Shown one piece after another: positions 23,846-34,517 of a stretch of 64,000 nt of DNA (the first letter of the stretch is position 1; each line of letters opens with the position of its first letter). This DNA is from Theileria orientalis strain Shintoku (taxonomy: Eukaryota; Apicomplexa; Aconoidasida; Piroplasmida; Theileriidae). The stretch covers positions 1,054,001 to 1,118,000 of the forward strand of contig NC_025261.1 of NCBI RefSeq assembly GCF_000740895.1, written 5' to 3'. A model generated the notes under the pieces. The model saw only the letters and a list, made by a program, of their open reading frames with translations, was not told where the DNA came from and ran no database searches. A program made the position numbers and the translations under genes.

Positions 23846-24164
23846 AAGTATGAGCAGAAATCAGCAAAAGTGTCTTAAAACATAAACACCAAAAACAATC
23901 ATAGTTTGGCAACACATTTGGAACAAAAAGGATGAAACATATTTATGAAAATAAAATCTATGAGTAAATGAATTTGTATGTATATGTGTGAATAAATTAA
24001 TGTAGAAATAGGAAAATTTATATTGGCTGTGGGGAGTAGGTGATGTCGTACTCAAAATTACTTATATGTAGAGTAAATTAGTTTCTTTTTTATTATATAT
24101 GTTTATAAAAAGTAAATGAGAATGAGGATGATTTAATTGTGTAAAATAGTAGATTAGTGTAAAG
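23846..24164. other. Intergenic gap upstream of the membrane protein and UFD1
   Basis: About 320 nt between two divergent starts. A 64-codon open frame on the minus strand (24055-23861) opens MSTTSPTPHSQYK but then becomes phenylalanine/histidine/tyrosine-rich and has no family match; I treat it as unsupported. Otherwise AT-rich promoter-like sequence. Confidence 0.45.
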
Positions 24165-25359
24165 ATGGTAAGCAGTGTGAGCGAAAATATAAAATTCATC
24201 AGTGGAACTGGAATAATTTGGAAAGTTTCTGGGGAAGCAGTAATTTATTCCAACATGCTGCACATACGTCAAATTATCGGTGTTATTCAGTGTCGTTTGC
24301 AGGAAGAGAGTTCATGGAACACGGAAATAAAAGTAAGTTCGGGCGCGAAAAATAAAGTACAGTTCTATTGCCCCAATCGGCGTTGCACGAGTTGGCGAGC
24401 AGGAACATATCGTGGCCAATGATGTTTGAAATAAGGAATCCGAAGAATTTTAGATCGACAAACGGAGGAGTCCTTGAATTTATATCGGAAGAAGGAACCT
24501 GTAACATACCATACTGGGTATTTTGAATACACAGATAAATAGTGTGGCTGATGCCAGATTGTGCTAGCAATTTTCATGTTTTTTCTAATGTGTAAATAGA
24601 TAATGCAAAACCTGGAGTTAAATGAAGGAGATGTCGTGACGATAACAAATGTGTCGCTGCCGAAGGCCAAATGGGTTAAGTTGAAGCCGTTGAACGACGA
24701 CTACTGGGATATATCGAACCCAAGAGCAGTGTAAGAAGCTAGGTTGTAGTTAAAAGTGTTCAGATTGGAAAACGCACTGAGGAACTACGCAACGCTGACC
24801 ACCGGAGACGTGATACCGATACACTACCTTCAAACGGTGTATTTGATCGAGATAGTCGTAAGTCTGAGTGCCGTGGCTAGTCAGTTACATAGGAAGTTAC
24901 GGGTAGCAGTGACATAACGGTGTGTGTAGGATTTGAAGCCGGCGAGAGCCTGCTCAATTATAGAAACCGACATGGAGGTGGACTTTGATGTGCAAATGCC
25001 AGAGCCAAAACAATCGGTTGAAAAGACGGTAACGGAGGCTGAAATCGTGGCAGGAAAGAGACTGGACGGGAAGACGCCTAAGTTGACAAAGCAGACGGAA
25101 GAAACCGTGAACAAAACGCCCTGGGAAAACAAACTGCCCAATGGAATCAGAGTGAGTTTAAATGTGTAAGTAGATAGGTATGCACAGTAACCTAAGGAAA
25201 GTCGCAAAGTATAGAAGTTACCAGATAGGTGTACATGGCAATATGTGTGCCCTGGTACACTCTGTGGCATTGAATGTATGGATTTTATAGACACGTGATC
25301 CCGAGTTTGACTGGATGGTACAAAACAACAGAATACCCTATGTAAAAAAGAATAAGTAA
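24165..25359 (+). CDS. UFD1: UFD1, substrate-recruiting cofactor of the CDC48/p97 segregase
   Basis: Seven exons: 24165-24167 (only the ATG), 24203-24332, 24363-24517, 24600-24730, 24764-24857, 24930-25151, 25291-25359; 267 residues, every phase closing. The UFD1 double-psi barrel is plain: [28 protein letters not shown] across a 30-nt intron, [45 protein letters not shown], and [16 protein letters not shown]1-NPL4 hands ubiquitinated proteins to p97 in ER-associated degradation. The family's first residues ([14 protein letters not shown] here) only appear when the ATG is spliced to 24203; reading straight on from the ATG gives a frame without UFD1 similarity. The SEL1-repeat protein at 36-41 kb may act in the same pathway. 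No N-terminal targeting sequence, so this looks like the cytosolic copy. Confidence 0.9.
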
Positions 25360-25534
25360 AGTAGAATGTGGTAAAAACTCAAATTTGAGCATTAAATGTT
25401 TTCATTTGTACGTATGTGCGTATGTATTGTGTGAAAACGCGCGGGTTTGTGGATGGAATCCTGAGTCGTGGGTGTGTCAGTCTATTGGGGTACCAGTAGA
25501 ATAAATCGATTCCGAAGGAGTTGGCCCGTAAAAA

Positions 25535-26170
25535 ATGTCGTCCAACGATGACAGAAAGTGCGCGCCAGAATTAACCACGTATTACCAGTGCCTCAGCACG
25601 AGTAAACGAGATTTGTCGAAGTGCCAAAACCAGGAGTCGGAACTGAGGAAGTGTTCAAGCACGTAAGTGTGAATTAACAGCTCGGCCTATTTATGTATTT
25701 GAAAAGAAATTAATTTACTATAAAAGTGCTAATTTTCCCATATTTGAGCTCTTTTTAAACGCATATAACTGCCATTTAGGGATCCCGAAAATAACTATTG
25801 TTTAAATGAACTGGTGGATTTATTTCACTGCACAAGGTAGTCCACACCTCTTAGTTTAAGAAATGTTTAGGAATCCTGACACCAATGGTTGCGCCAAGCA
25901 GTTTGTGACGTTCAGGGAGTGTAACAGGCCGGGCGGCCCCGAAATCATAATCAAGGTTCGTGACGCCAGATCATAATGCGACTTTAGGACAACATGTACA
26001 GCGTTAGCCCGAAGCACCTCGATAAATACAACTTAAACTCGGAGGTCATTTGTCCGGTGAAGCCTCCCAATCGTAGCTGCACAGTGGCCAAGAAGGTTCT
26101 GGACAGAATGAGGGAGGCATGCGGATTCAAGAACTTCGAGGAGAAGTTCACACCGCAAGTTAAATCATAG
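25535..26170 (+). CDS. Double twin-CX9C (CHCH-type) protein, probably mitochondrial
   Basis: Four exons: 25535-25662, 25780-25836, 25871-25955, 25988-26170; 150 residues in phase. The N-terminal half has the pattern C-X9-C-X10-C-X9-C (CAPELTTYYQC, then CQNQESELRKC) and the next part repeats it, C-X9-C-X8-C-X9-C (CLNELVDLFHC, then CAKQFVTFREC). These are two helical-hairpin twin-CX9C modules in tandem, the fold used by intermembrane-space assembly factors and respiratory-chain subunits. No cleavable presequence is visible, as expected for such proteins. The C-terminal 60 residues add two more cysteines (VICPVKPPNRSC, EACGF). I cannot name the orthologue; a complex IV assembly factor or subunit is the likely class. 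Confidence 0.8.
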
Positions 26171-26367
26171 TCACAGTGTAATTTAAGTAAATTTTTTAGT
26201 CTGTAGTGTGTACTGTGTACTAGTCTGTAGTGTGTATTAGGTACTAGTCTATAGTAGTGTGTGACGCCATGGTTGAGTGCCACGACTCTGTCATAAGTAC
26301 CGAGTACCACAGTATAGTGTAAATGTGGGTACGTTAAAGATTAGAGTTTGGTTTCATTAATTTTGGT
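26171..26367. repeat. Short convergent gap with GTACTAGTCTGTAGTGTGTA repeats
   Basis: Between the CX9C gene and MCM2. At 26198-26262 the string TAGTCTGTAGTGTGTA recurs about three times with small changes. No gene seen. Confidence 0.5.
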
Positions 26368-29300
26368 TTACGCCTCCACGGTGTTCGACGTTATCACCTC
26401 GAGGCCCTGCTCGTTCACGCCCAGCTTGAAGTGGCGCTTGAACTGGCCGGAGTGCATCCAGCGCTCCACGCGCTCGCGCGCGAACTTGTACCTGGCGGCG
26501 ATGCGCAGGAAGAGATCCACGTTGATCACCGGAGGCTCCTTCTCAAGCTCACGCTCAGCCTCGAGCGCAGCGCTCTCGTCCTCAGGGGCGACCCCGCCCT
26601 CCTCGGCCCGGCGGTGCATCCGGTACACGTACCTCTTGCGGATCGCAACCTCGAGCTGGCGCTGCAGCGAGTCCCTGAGCAGCTGCGTCAGCAGCTCGTC
26701 GTTGCCCGTGAAGAGCGTGCGGTACCTCGTGAACTCCATGGAGAGCCTCGTGGCCACCGAGTACTTCTGACTCGAGATGTAGCTCTCGAGCAGCATCGCG
26801 ATCGCGACGTCGACGTCCTCGGAGGTGATGCGGTTCGACAGGCGCATCTTCGCGTTCGCCTCGCTGATCCTGATGATGCTCTCGATGTGGCGCAGCGTGA
26901 GCGGGTAGCCGCCGCCGAAGGTCCTCTGGCGGATCTTCGAGTACACGCCGCTCAGCTTCCCCTCGATCTGGTTGTAGTGCTCCTGCGCGATCGTCGGGTG
27001 CACGTTCTTCCTCGCGTAGTAGACGTACTTCTTGAAGAGGTCCGAGGGCACCGGGTACACGATGTTCGAGGAGAGGAGCGTGTTCTTCAGCTCCTTGAGC
27101 ACGTTCTCGTAGTCCTCGACGTCGTCGAGGCCCGGGTGCAGGAGCTGGTGGTTCGTGATGACGTACTCGGAGAGCAGCAGGTCCTCCTCGATGTTCGGGA
27201 TGTCGCGCATCACCACGATCAGGTCGAACCTGCTCAGGATCGGGTCCGTGAAGTCGACGTTCTCCTTGAAGGTGAGGCCCGGCTCGTAGCGTCCGAACTT
27301 CGGGTTCGCCGCGGCGATCACTGAGCAGCGCGCGCGCAGACTCGTCACGATGCCCGCCTTGCTGATGCTGATGCTCTGCTGCTCCATCGCCTCGTGGATG
27401 CTCACTCTGTCCTTGTCGGTCATCTTGTCGAACTCGTCGATGACGCAGAAGCCCTCGTCTGCGAGGACCAGCGCTCCTCCCTCGAGCGACCACTCGCCGG
27501 TCACCGGGTCCTTGCGCACTCCCGCCGTCAGACCCACTGCGCTTGCGCCCTTTCCTGTCGTCAGGATGCTTCTGCTCGCCGTTTTGTGCACGTACTGCAG
27601 CAGCTGCGACTTTCCCAGCCCCGGGTCTCCCACCAGGAGCACGTTGATGTCTCCTCTGATTCTGTGCGAGCTCGGCTCGAACGTGTTTGCCTGGAAGCCC
27701 ACGTTCGTGCTCCCCTTCGGCACTCCTCCGAAGAGTGCGCTCAGCACTGCTGCCTTCGCTGGCTTGTGCCCCCAGAGCGTCGGCGCCACACTTGCTATCA
27801 GCCTCTCTCGTATGCACGGGTCCTTGCTGAGCTCCTTGATCTCCGCCAGGTCCTCGTCAGTGATGTCGAACGAGAGCGTCTCGTCCTGCCTTTCCACGTT
27901 GTTCGCCTCGAGCTCCGTGTACAGGATCGGGAATCCGTGCTTGATGTTCAGGCCCATGTCGTACCTCGTCTTGTAGATGCCCAGCACGTCCACCAGGTCT
28001 CCCGGCTTCACTGAATCTACTAGGTCTCCCGTCAGGATCACCGTCTTCTGCCTCGGCGTTCTTCCTGCTGGCACGTTGCTCGGCGGCTCCTGGATCGTGA
28101 TCTTCTGGTAATCCGTGTACGCCGTGTTGATTCTGTCCAGCGTGAAGCCTGTCGACTGGCAGTATGGGCATTTTTTCGGGAAGACTGGCCTCACCACGTC
28201 TGAGAAGTATATCGGCAGCTCCGAGAGGCTGCTGTCGCAGGTCGTGCACTTAAGGTACAGCACGCGCAGCCTTGGCATCACCGAGCCTCTCCTGATCACT
28301 ATTCCTGAGACGCTCAGCAGCGTGTTCAGTTCCGAGGACCTCAGCTGACCCAGGTGCTTCGTGAACGGCCACTCCGTCACTGCCACCTTCGAGTACCTTC
28401 CTCTGTACAGATCCGGCTTCATTCTGTGCGTCTCGAAGGTCAGGCAGTCGTGCAGTATTGGGAACACGTCCGAGGGTCTGAACTCGAGCCACCTCACCAG
28501 GTTTTCGCAGTGGAACTTCATCAGGTGTCCTGCTGCGATTCTCAGCGTCGACTTGTCCTCTCTGATCATCGTCCTCACCTTGTTGAAGTAGTAGAGGTCG
28601 TGGCTTCCGTCGAGGCTGAACTTGAAGAGGAAGTACCTGAAGCAGCAGTCCAGTGCGTTTTGGTACTTGTCGTCGAACGTCACTTCGGTCGGGTTAACGC
28701 TCAGCACTGCCTTCGCCTCATCCAGCTTACTCAGCTCCGGCACGTTTTCGTACTCTCCTGGTGCATCTGTTCTTCTCCTCGTCACTCTTTCGTTGATTCT
28801 TTCAAACAGGTTAACGTCCACGTCGTCGTCGTCCATGGTTAGCACGTATCTCCACAGTTTCTGGTGCACTGACCTATCTCCTTCTGCTGTTCTTCCTCTC
28901 ATTCTTGCTTCGTACCTCATTCTTCTTTCTGCTGCTCTTCTTGCTCTCGGGTCGTCTACGTATTCTGAGTCGTCCAGTAGGTCTGGGTCGTACTCGTCCA
29001 CTTTGCTCATGCCTAGTCTGGCAAACCCTCGCATTTCTCGCTCCAGGTCTCTTTGTCCAACCACGAACCCTGTTTCATCTTCGTACAGGTCCTCTCCTTC
29101 CAGCTCCGCCTGCTCCTCCTCCTCATCTCTTATCCCTTCTGCTACGAAGTAGTCATCTCTGTCGTATTCTTCCTGGTCATACGCCTCATCTAAATGTGTA
29201 AGTTAAAAACTTATTATTTATCTGTTTTATTTGTTTTCGTTTCTATTATACTCTCGTAGCTATGTGTATATTATTTTTAACTAGTGTTTAGCTTCTTAAT

Positions 29301-29398
29301 TATGTTAGATCTAAATTACCGTCGGTATCTAAATCCTCAGTTCGTCTATTATCCTAAAAATTAATATATTACTACAGTCACGTTCCTAAACGTACCAT
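26368..29398 (-). CDS. MCM2: DNA replication licensing factor MCM2
   Basis: Exons 29398-29396 (the ATG alone), 29353-29320, 29189-26368; 952 residues in phase. Subunit of the MCM2-7 replicative helicase. Zinc finger CTTCDSSL ... CPYCQS; Walker A GDPGLGKSQLL; Walker B CVIDEFDKM; arginine-finger region LSRFDLIVVM; N-terminal motif LWRYVLTMDDDDVDV. The acidic N-terminal tail (DEAYDQEEYDRDDYF) is characteristic of MCM2 and separates it from the other MCMs. The body of the acidic tail is open 5' of the family core but has no in-frame ATG, so an upstream exon is needed; the two short exons proposed here supply the start and keep frame. The 3' 1.5 kb is G+C-rich and creates long false antisense frames. 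Confidence 0.93.
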
Positions 29399-29640
29399 GT
29401 TTTATATATATAACGATATTCAGTTTCAAAACGAATAGTCTACTTGCTACTTATTGTAAATCATCACCCATCCGTGTGATGAAAACGACATCATGGGGAT
29501 GTGCAGTAATAAGTGTATAGATGTGGTTAAATTAAATTATTTTATTTTAAAATTTACACTAATGGGGAGTTAGATGCTATGTGGTCGTCAATCCTTCCAG
29601 TTCTTGCTTCCGATTGCTACGATATGTTTAAACTTTGTAA

Positions 29641-30504
29641 CTAACCTGTGCAGGTAACTCCGACTTGGCAAATGACCTCCTGATCTCCAACTTTACAGGT
29701 CGTTTTGGAGTTGATGAACCTAAATTTTAAAATGTGTGTGTTTTGATTTAATGTGTACCATCCCAGGTTTCCCGTGGAGAACGCCCTTGGCTTTGCAAAG
29801 ATCGGATCTGAATCGCCTATTTTTACTTCCAAACTTCGTGCGTTTTCTAGGAAGAACTCCTTTGTCATCAGGTCCTCTACAATATAACCTTATACAAGCT
29901 ATTTACTTACGCTGTAGTTTGGAAACCTTCCTGGGTGGTTCTTCCACTACCTCTGGTTCCGCTGGTTCTTCAGCCTTTACACGTCTTTCTTGCTTCACTT
30001 TCCTCTCGGGTTTTGCTTTGGTTCCATTTTTCGATTGCGTTTCCTCTAATGTTTTCATTAAAATTACGTCATTGGCTATTTCTTCTTTAAGTTGAGAAAC
30101 TAGTCCATTGTTTTCCGGATTTTCGAAACTTTCATGCTTAGAAGTCATGTTCTTTGACACACTGGCTGCGTCTTTGTTGTTTTCTTTGACCTTTTTGGAC
30201 GCCATCTCTGTCAACAGCTGATTTATGATCCCATTTATTTCAGATTCTCTGCTGTCCATGTATTCCCTTGGAGTATGGAAATAATCGGACAGATACTTCC
30301 TCACTCTACCAGCCGTTAGTTGTGAGAGGTCCTCAGTCGTAACTATTGACCTGAATATGATTATTTTCTTAATTATTCTAGTATTGTGTATAAAACGTGT
30401 TTAAAACTGAAGTAAAATCTAAGTTTAAAGTAATTTACAAACCTTACGGCACTTTCAATTTGGCTGGTGGTTATTTTATAGTTGGATTCCTTGTCTGTAC
30501 ACAT
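29641..30504 (-). CDS. DEK-C domain nuclear protein with an unidentified C-terminal domain
   Basis: Exons 30504-30443, 30350-29911 and 29876-29641 give about 245 residues. The N-terminal 60 residues (ITTSQIESAVR, TTEDLSQLTAGRVRKYLSDY, then INGIINQLL) match the three-helix DEK C-terminal domain, a DNA-binding or chromatin module. A lysine/glutamate linker follows (KPERKVKQERRVKAEEPAEP), nuclear in character. The last 75 residues (LGWYTLNQNTHILKFRF, then CKVGDQEVICQVGVTC) look like a beta-rich domain that I do not recognise. An alternative end is possible: splicing out 29645-29617 (GTTAGT...CGTAG) also keeps phase and would give a stop at 29588. Lies between MCM2 and the AP2-like gene, all on the minus strand. 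Confidence 0.72.
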
Positions 30505-30647
30505 GTATTTGTCCAATTAACCTAAAAAAGGTAAAATGTACAATGAATTTGTAGGGGAAATAGCAGTGATTAGAATAAGCATAAACACTAAATTTGGAAG
30601 CGCACATTAAAATGTTTTTTAGCCAACACATTATTCACATTTTAGGT

Positions 30648-31598
30648 TTAATCATGCTTGTGTGCTGAGTGCAAAGTTTCCCTGATTTTGTCCACACAGC
30701 AGACCATGCAGTGCTCCCTGGCCAAGCAATCCTTAATCTTATTCACAACCAGCATGAACGAGTCCGTCAGGTTCTCCGGAATTGGTCTGTTCAGCAGATT
30801 CTTGTGTTTCAGGATCCATATTTTGTGGAACGACCTTTCTGCGGCCTCCCGGCACCGACTCGCGAGCATCTTTGCTGTGTCGAATGCGATAACCGAGGTC
30901 TTAAACCTCTTTCTCGTGTAGTTCCCCTTGGCGTCGTAGTAGCAGCAGCACCACTGCTCTCCGGATTCCTTGTCGAAGGTGACGTGCACCTTGCTCAAGA
31001 ATCGAAACGGCTCGACCATCACGTAGTTGCTGGCCAGGTCCTCGTCGTAGCAAATGTCATACTCCGTTATTGAGGGCGATACGTTCGTTTCTAGTGTGTA
31101 GTCCTCCTCCTGGTACAACTCCGGAGGTATGGGCAGCTGCAGGCTGCAGTACTTCATATCGAAGATCAGGTCTGAGGCGAAGCTTTCCGAGGATTCTGTG
31201 GAATCTGAGGAGTTGAACTGTTGAATATCTGCCCCCGAGCATTCGTTGTATTTCCTTTTCAAGCCACCCTTGTGGTCATCGGTGATTTCCATGTCCACCT
31301 TCTGATCGGATGGAAGCGCGGCCTCCTTTGGTAAATCTTCGTCTGTTTTTCTTGTGGTATCTTTATTTTCATCAGACATTCCCTTAGTACTTTGAATATG
31401 AGTGGAATTAATATTTTGCATAGTGCCGCCTACAACGATAGCAGAGTTATTGTTGTGTGAATGGTTTTGTGGAGAGTCGAGAACGAGGGGTATATAGCTT
31501 AGTATTTTGTCAACCACTGTAGAAAACTTCTTAGCAGATGAAGAGCTATACTTTTTATAGAGTTGCAAATACTTATATTTATTCCAATCAACCTCCAT
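30648..31598 (-). CDS. AP2-like DNA-binding protein (candidate ApiAP2 family)
   Basis: Single exon, 316 residues. Residues about 205-265 (VHVTFDKESGEQWCCCYYDA, then KGNYTRKRFKTSVIAFDTAK) have the AP2 layout: three short beta strands with W and basic residues followed by an amphipathic helix beginning FDTAKMLASRCREAAERS. ApiAP2 proteins are the main specific transcription factors of apicomplexans. The N-terminal half is low complexity, rich in serine and asparagine, with a basic patch (GGLKRKYNE). The C-terminal 50 residues hold a cysteine-rich helix (CLAREHCMVCC). The AP2 match is by pattern only; the triple cysteine in strand 2 is unusual. An alternative is an unrelated conserved piroplasm protein. 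Confidence 0.62.
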   Translation of the reverse strand: MEVDWNKYKYLQLYKKYSSSSAKKFSTVVDKILSYIPLVLDSPQNHSHNNNSAIVVGGTMQNINSTHIQSTKGMSDENKDTTRKTDEDLPKEAALPSDQKVDMEITDDHKGGLKRKYNECSGADIQQFNSSDSTESSESFASDLIFDMKYCSLQLPIPPELYQEEDYTLETNVSPSITEYDICYDEDLASNYVMVEPFRFLSKVHVTFDKESGEQWCCCYYDAKGNYTRKRFKTSVIAFDTAKMLASRCREAAERSFHKIWILKHKNLLNRPIPENLTDSFMLVVNKIKDCLAREHCMVCCVDKIRETLHSAHKHD

Positions 31599-32450
31599 AA
31601 CAGCTATCTCAGAAACAACATAATGATAAGCTGAATAAATGAAATGGCATGATTTTATAATTTTTATTATAGCAATTAAAGTATGATGAAATATAATCAG
31701 TTTTTATATGGTTGTCAATCGAATTCTAAAGTGTTTTGTGAAATTGGCAGCTTCGTACTCAGTAAAACAGAACATATGCGAAAACAGATGTAGAAAGGAA
31801 ACAAAAATAGATATGATAATGAAATTGAATATTGGACAATATCAAGTAAGGTTGTCCAGAATTAAGTTTGTTTATTTACGCCAATACCAGATATGAGCTC
31901 CATTCTAAGATCAGATAAGGCTGAGCATAAATGACGCCACAATTTTTTTTAGATTTTTGTTCATTTTAACAAATCAGTGTGTTTAAGGGTAGCAAATGAC
32001 ATGAAACAATCATGGAAGTGTACGGTCACAATAACATACTCAATAACATAAACAAATTTAACATAACAATCTGGTAGTGAAAAATTTTTATACCTACCAC
32101 ATAATGTGAATTTAAGTATGAAATTAGGTCGTTGCCTTTAAAAGCAACTTACAACAGACTATGTTTATTATAAATACTTTGTTGTTTAGTGTGTTAATAT
32201 GCCATTATCGATAAAAAACGATTTTGGATTGTCCCACACCATTATGTTTCCCGCAACTGCTATTTATTTATTGTTTATTTATTCATCATTTTATACTCCT
32301 TTTTTTGTTTAGAGTATTTTCTTCTTTTTTATTTTTAAAACGAGGTTAATTCACAGAGAAAGTGTCCTATTCTACAACACGGCAATTGGTCATTGAAAAA
32401 CACTGAAATAGACAGTATAAATGTATAAATTAAATATATTATTTTATTAA
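31599..32450. other. 850-nt AT-rich intergenic region
   Basis: Between the AP2-like gene (start) and a small minus-strand gene (stop). It includes a T8 run at 31943-31950, a short inverted repeat (GTTGC...GCAAC) near 32129-32146, and TTTATT-rich sequence from 32260. Only short frames without coding character occur. An unannotated small RNA ending at the T8 run is possible but I could not match one. Confidence 0.5.
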
Positions 32451-32681
32451 TTATTTTCTAGCTCCGCTCCTCCGTTTTCGCATCCAATAGTTTATGTATA
32501 TTGGACCTTCGTAAAGAATTGGTGCTCTCAATAAATTTTTCTCCCTCATTTTCAATTTCTGGACATATTTACTCATCGTTTCACTTTTCAATTTTGTTTC
32601 TCTATGTTTTACTTCTTTTTGAATTAAATAGTTCGAGTAACTTCCGTACTTTTCCAGAATATCTTTATTACATCCATCCAT
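32451..32681 (-). CDS. Unrecognised small basic protein
   Basis: From the ATG at 32681 a single exon encodes 76 residues, lysine/arginine-rich with tyrosines (KYGSYSNYLIQKEV, MREKNLLRAPILYEGPIYIN, ending in MRKRRSGARK). The frame stays open upstream to an ATG at 32810, but the extra 43 residues are AT-biased and look non-coding. The composition would suit an organellar ribosomal or respiratory-chain accessory protein, but nothing in it identifies a family. Confidence 0.5.
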   Translation of the reverse strand: MDGCNKDILEKYGSYSNYLIQKEVKHRETKLKSETMSKYVQKLKMREKNLLRAPILYEGPIYINYWMRKRRSGARK

Positions 32682-33291
32682 GGTTGTGTAATGTGTATTT
32701 TGTAATAAAAAAGAGTGTAAATTATAGAATGAGCATTTTTCAACAATTAAACTGAAATTGGTCGATTTGATCTGCGATATTTTTCTGTTTAAAACATAAG
32801 ATATTAACATGATGATTAATATATTAAATATGGCCCATGTGTTGGTGGAATTCTGACATTTATGTGACTAAATGATTGTAAAATACATTATGTTGTATTT
32901 AATTTGTCAAATGGTAACTGAATGGTATTAACAGTTGTATGTGACAAAGAAAATACATATTTAGTACTAGTGAGATAAATATACTTAAATATTAATTTTT
33001 AATGACTAGTTTTAATTTTTAAATGTGTAAATAACTGGGAAATTTTTAATTAGTAAATTATATATAATAAGAAAATATTGTATAGTGACTGTGGGACTAC
33101 GATGTTAAACATAGCAAATAAAATGTACTATATTAATGAGTGTTACCATATTTGGAAAAATAAAGTAGTATATTAAATAAATTGTTTAAAATTTTAAAGT
33201 TTAATTGTGACTGTATCTTTCTTTCCAGTGGATAACAAACACAGTTATATATCATGGATTCTTTGTTTTATTATCAAATTTATTCCACGAT
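32682..33291. other. Divergent AT-rich intergenic region
   Basis: About 610 nt between the small basic gene (minus) and the 303-residue gene (plus). Very AT-rich (for example 32990-33190). No supported gene or RNA; a short frame at 33207 overlaps the next gene out of frame and is discarded. Confidence 0.55.
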
Positions 33292-34203
33292 ATGTCAGAA
33301 AATATAAATCCTACAAAATCAGCCGATGGCAATTCCTCGGATTCGTCAGTTGTGGAACAGGAGCAGCCCACAGTAACGACTCATACGACCTCGAGACATA
33401 AAACGCAAAAGGATTTGGAAAAGGATGATATTTTGAGGAAGTTACAAGGACTTGCGTCAGGAGATAAACTGTTTTTCAAGAAAACGGCGCTCGGGCACCA
33501 AGTTTCGAACGCCGATGCCCCGACGTCGAATGATTTTGTGGAATCTAGATTTGTATGTTGGATATACGACCGAATGAGCATATACCTGATAGTAAACCTG
33601 AAGCCATACGGTAGACTGAGATTCAAATACGGGGACCTGTACGAGATGGCACTCGCACACGACCTATTCTTCCATAAGATGGACAGTAGGTACATTAAAA
33701 TAATCAAGTCGGATCACGGACTCGGAGGAAAGAAGACAGATCAGACGAAAACGCGACAAGACACAGCTGACATGGAAATGTTCCCACAGTCAGCATCGCA
33801 TAAAAGTGATGTCGAGTCACTAAAACAGAAAATTGTCAACTCCGACTTTAAAAACAGGCCAATGCCACCGGGCATAGATGAGTTCTTTAAGTGTAAATTC
33901 ACAAACAAAAATGACCTCGTAAAGAAACTGAGGAGAAAGATAAGATCAAACAAGAGCAAGTTCATGGAAATGACGAGTGACGCAAAGGAACTCCGCCTAA
34001 TACTGACCCAGAACGTGCGAGCGTACGAGGTCGAGATAGTGAGCTACATGATGGACCTGGACCCGTGGGCGTACAGCAGCAACAAAGAAGATAAGCCCAG
34101 CGACCATAAGATAAAGGAGATAGTGGAAAGGTACAAGGACGCAGTGAAGAATCCAGCGTACGTGGAGTTATACAGAAAGTGGCGAGCACAAAATAAGTCA
34201 TAG
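33292..34203 (+). CDS. Conserved-looking hypothetical protein, 303 residues
   Basis: Single exon without signal peptide or membrane segments. The first 40 residues are serine/threonine-rich and probably disordered. A globular region follows (LGHQVSNADAPTSNDFVES, then FVCWIYDRMSIYLIVNLKPY, then GRLRFKYGDLYEMALAHDLF). The C-terminal third is helical and basic (NDLVKKLRRKIRSNKSKFME) and ends VELYRKWRAQNKS. I do not recognise the family. Strong third-position bias toward G and C in the middle and 3' part agrees with neighbouring real genes. Confidence 0.72.
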   Translation: MSENINPTKSADGNSSDSSVVEQEQPTVTTHTTSRHKTQKDLEKDDILRKLQGLASGDKLFFKKTALGHQVSNADAPTSNDFVESRFVCWIYDRMSIYLIVNLKPYGRLRFKYGDLYEMALAHDLFFHKMDSRYIKIIKSDHGLGGKKTDQTKTRQDTADMEMFPQSASHKSDVESLKQKIVNSDFKNRPMPPGIDEFFKCKFTNKNDLVKKLRRKIRSNKSKFMEMTSDAKELRLILTQNVRAYEVEIVSYMMDLDPWAYSSNKEDKPSDHKIKEIVERYKDAVKNPAYVELYRKWRAQNKS

Positions 34204-34517
34204 AGTAGATACAGCCTCAATTTCTTACAAAATAAACGTGCACATGAATATTTATATGAGCTAATATAATAGATGGGTAGGATATAGTAGTATTTGATAA
34301 GGTAAGAGTGCAGTGGAGTGTGTAAGAAAAAAAAGTTTTACAAAGTGAATAATGTTTAAAACTCATTAGAAACATAAATAAATTGAATAATTTAAGTGAT
34401 AAATTAAGTTATTAGTGTATAAAAGTGAATTGACAAGTTGGTATTTAATATAATAATTACCCCTACCTTAGTTTAATAGACGGAATAACCAAACAGAATT
34501 TAGTGTTATAACATGGA
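34204..34517. other. Intergenic gap, AT-rich
   Basis: About 310 nt between two genes on the same strand. No open frame or RNA feature seen; presumably a 3' untranslated region followed by the promoter of the exonuclease gene. Confidence 0.55.

Noticed and set aside
23861..24055. 64-residue frame (MSTTSPTPHS...) between the membrane protein and UFD1
   Set aside because: Only the first 13 codons look coding; the rest is AT-biased, and no in-phase join to a neighbour was found.
26582..27817. 411-residue frame overlapping MCM2 in another frame
   Set aside because: Same strand, +1 frame shadow of the G+C-rich MCM2 helicase domain; no motifs of its own.
31700..31960. Possible Pol III small RNA ending in T8 at 31943-31950
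   Set aside because: No match to U6, 7SL, RNase P or tRNA boxes, and T runs are frequent in this AT-rich sequence.
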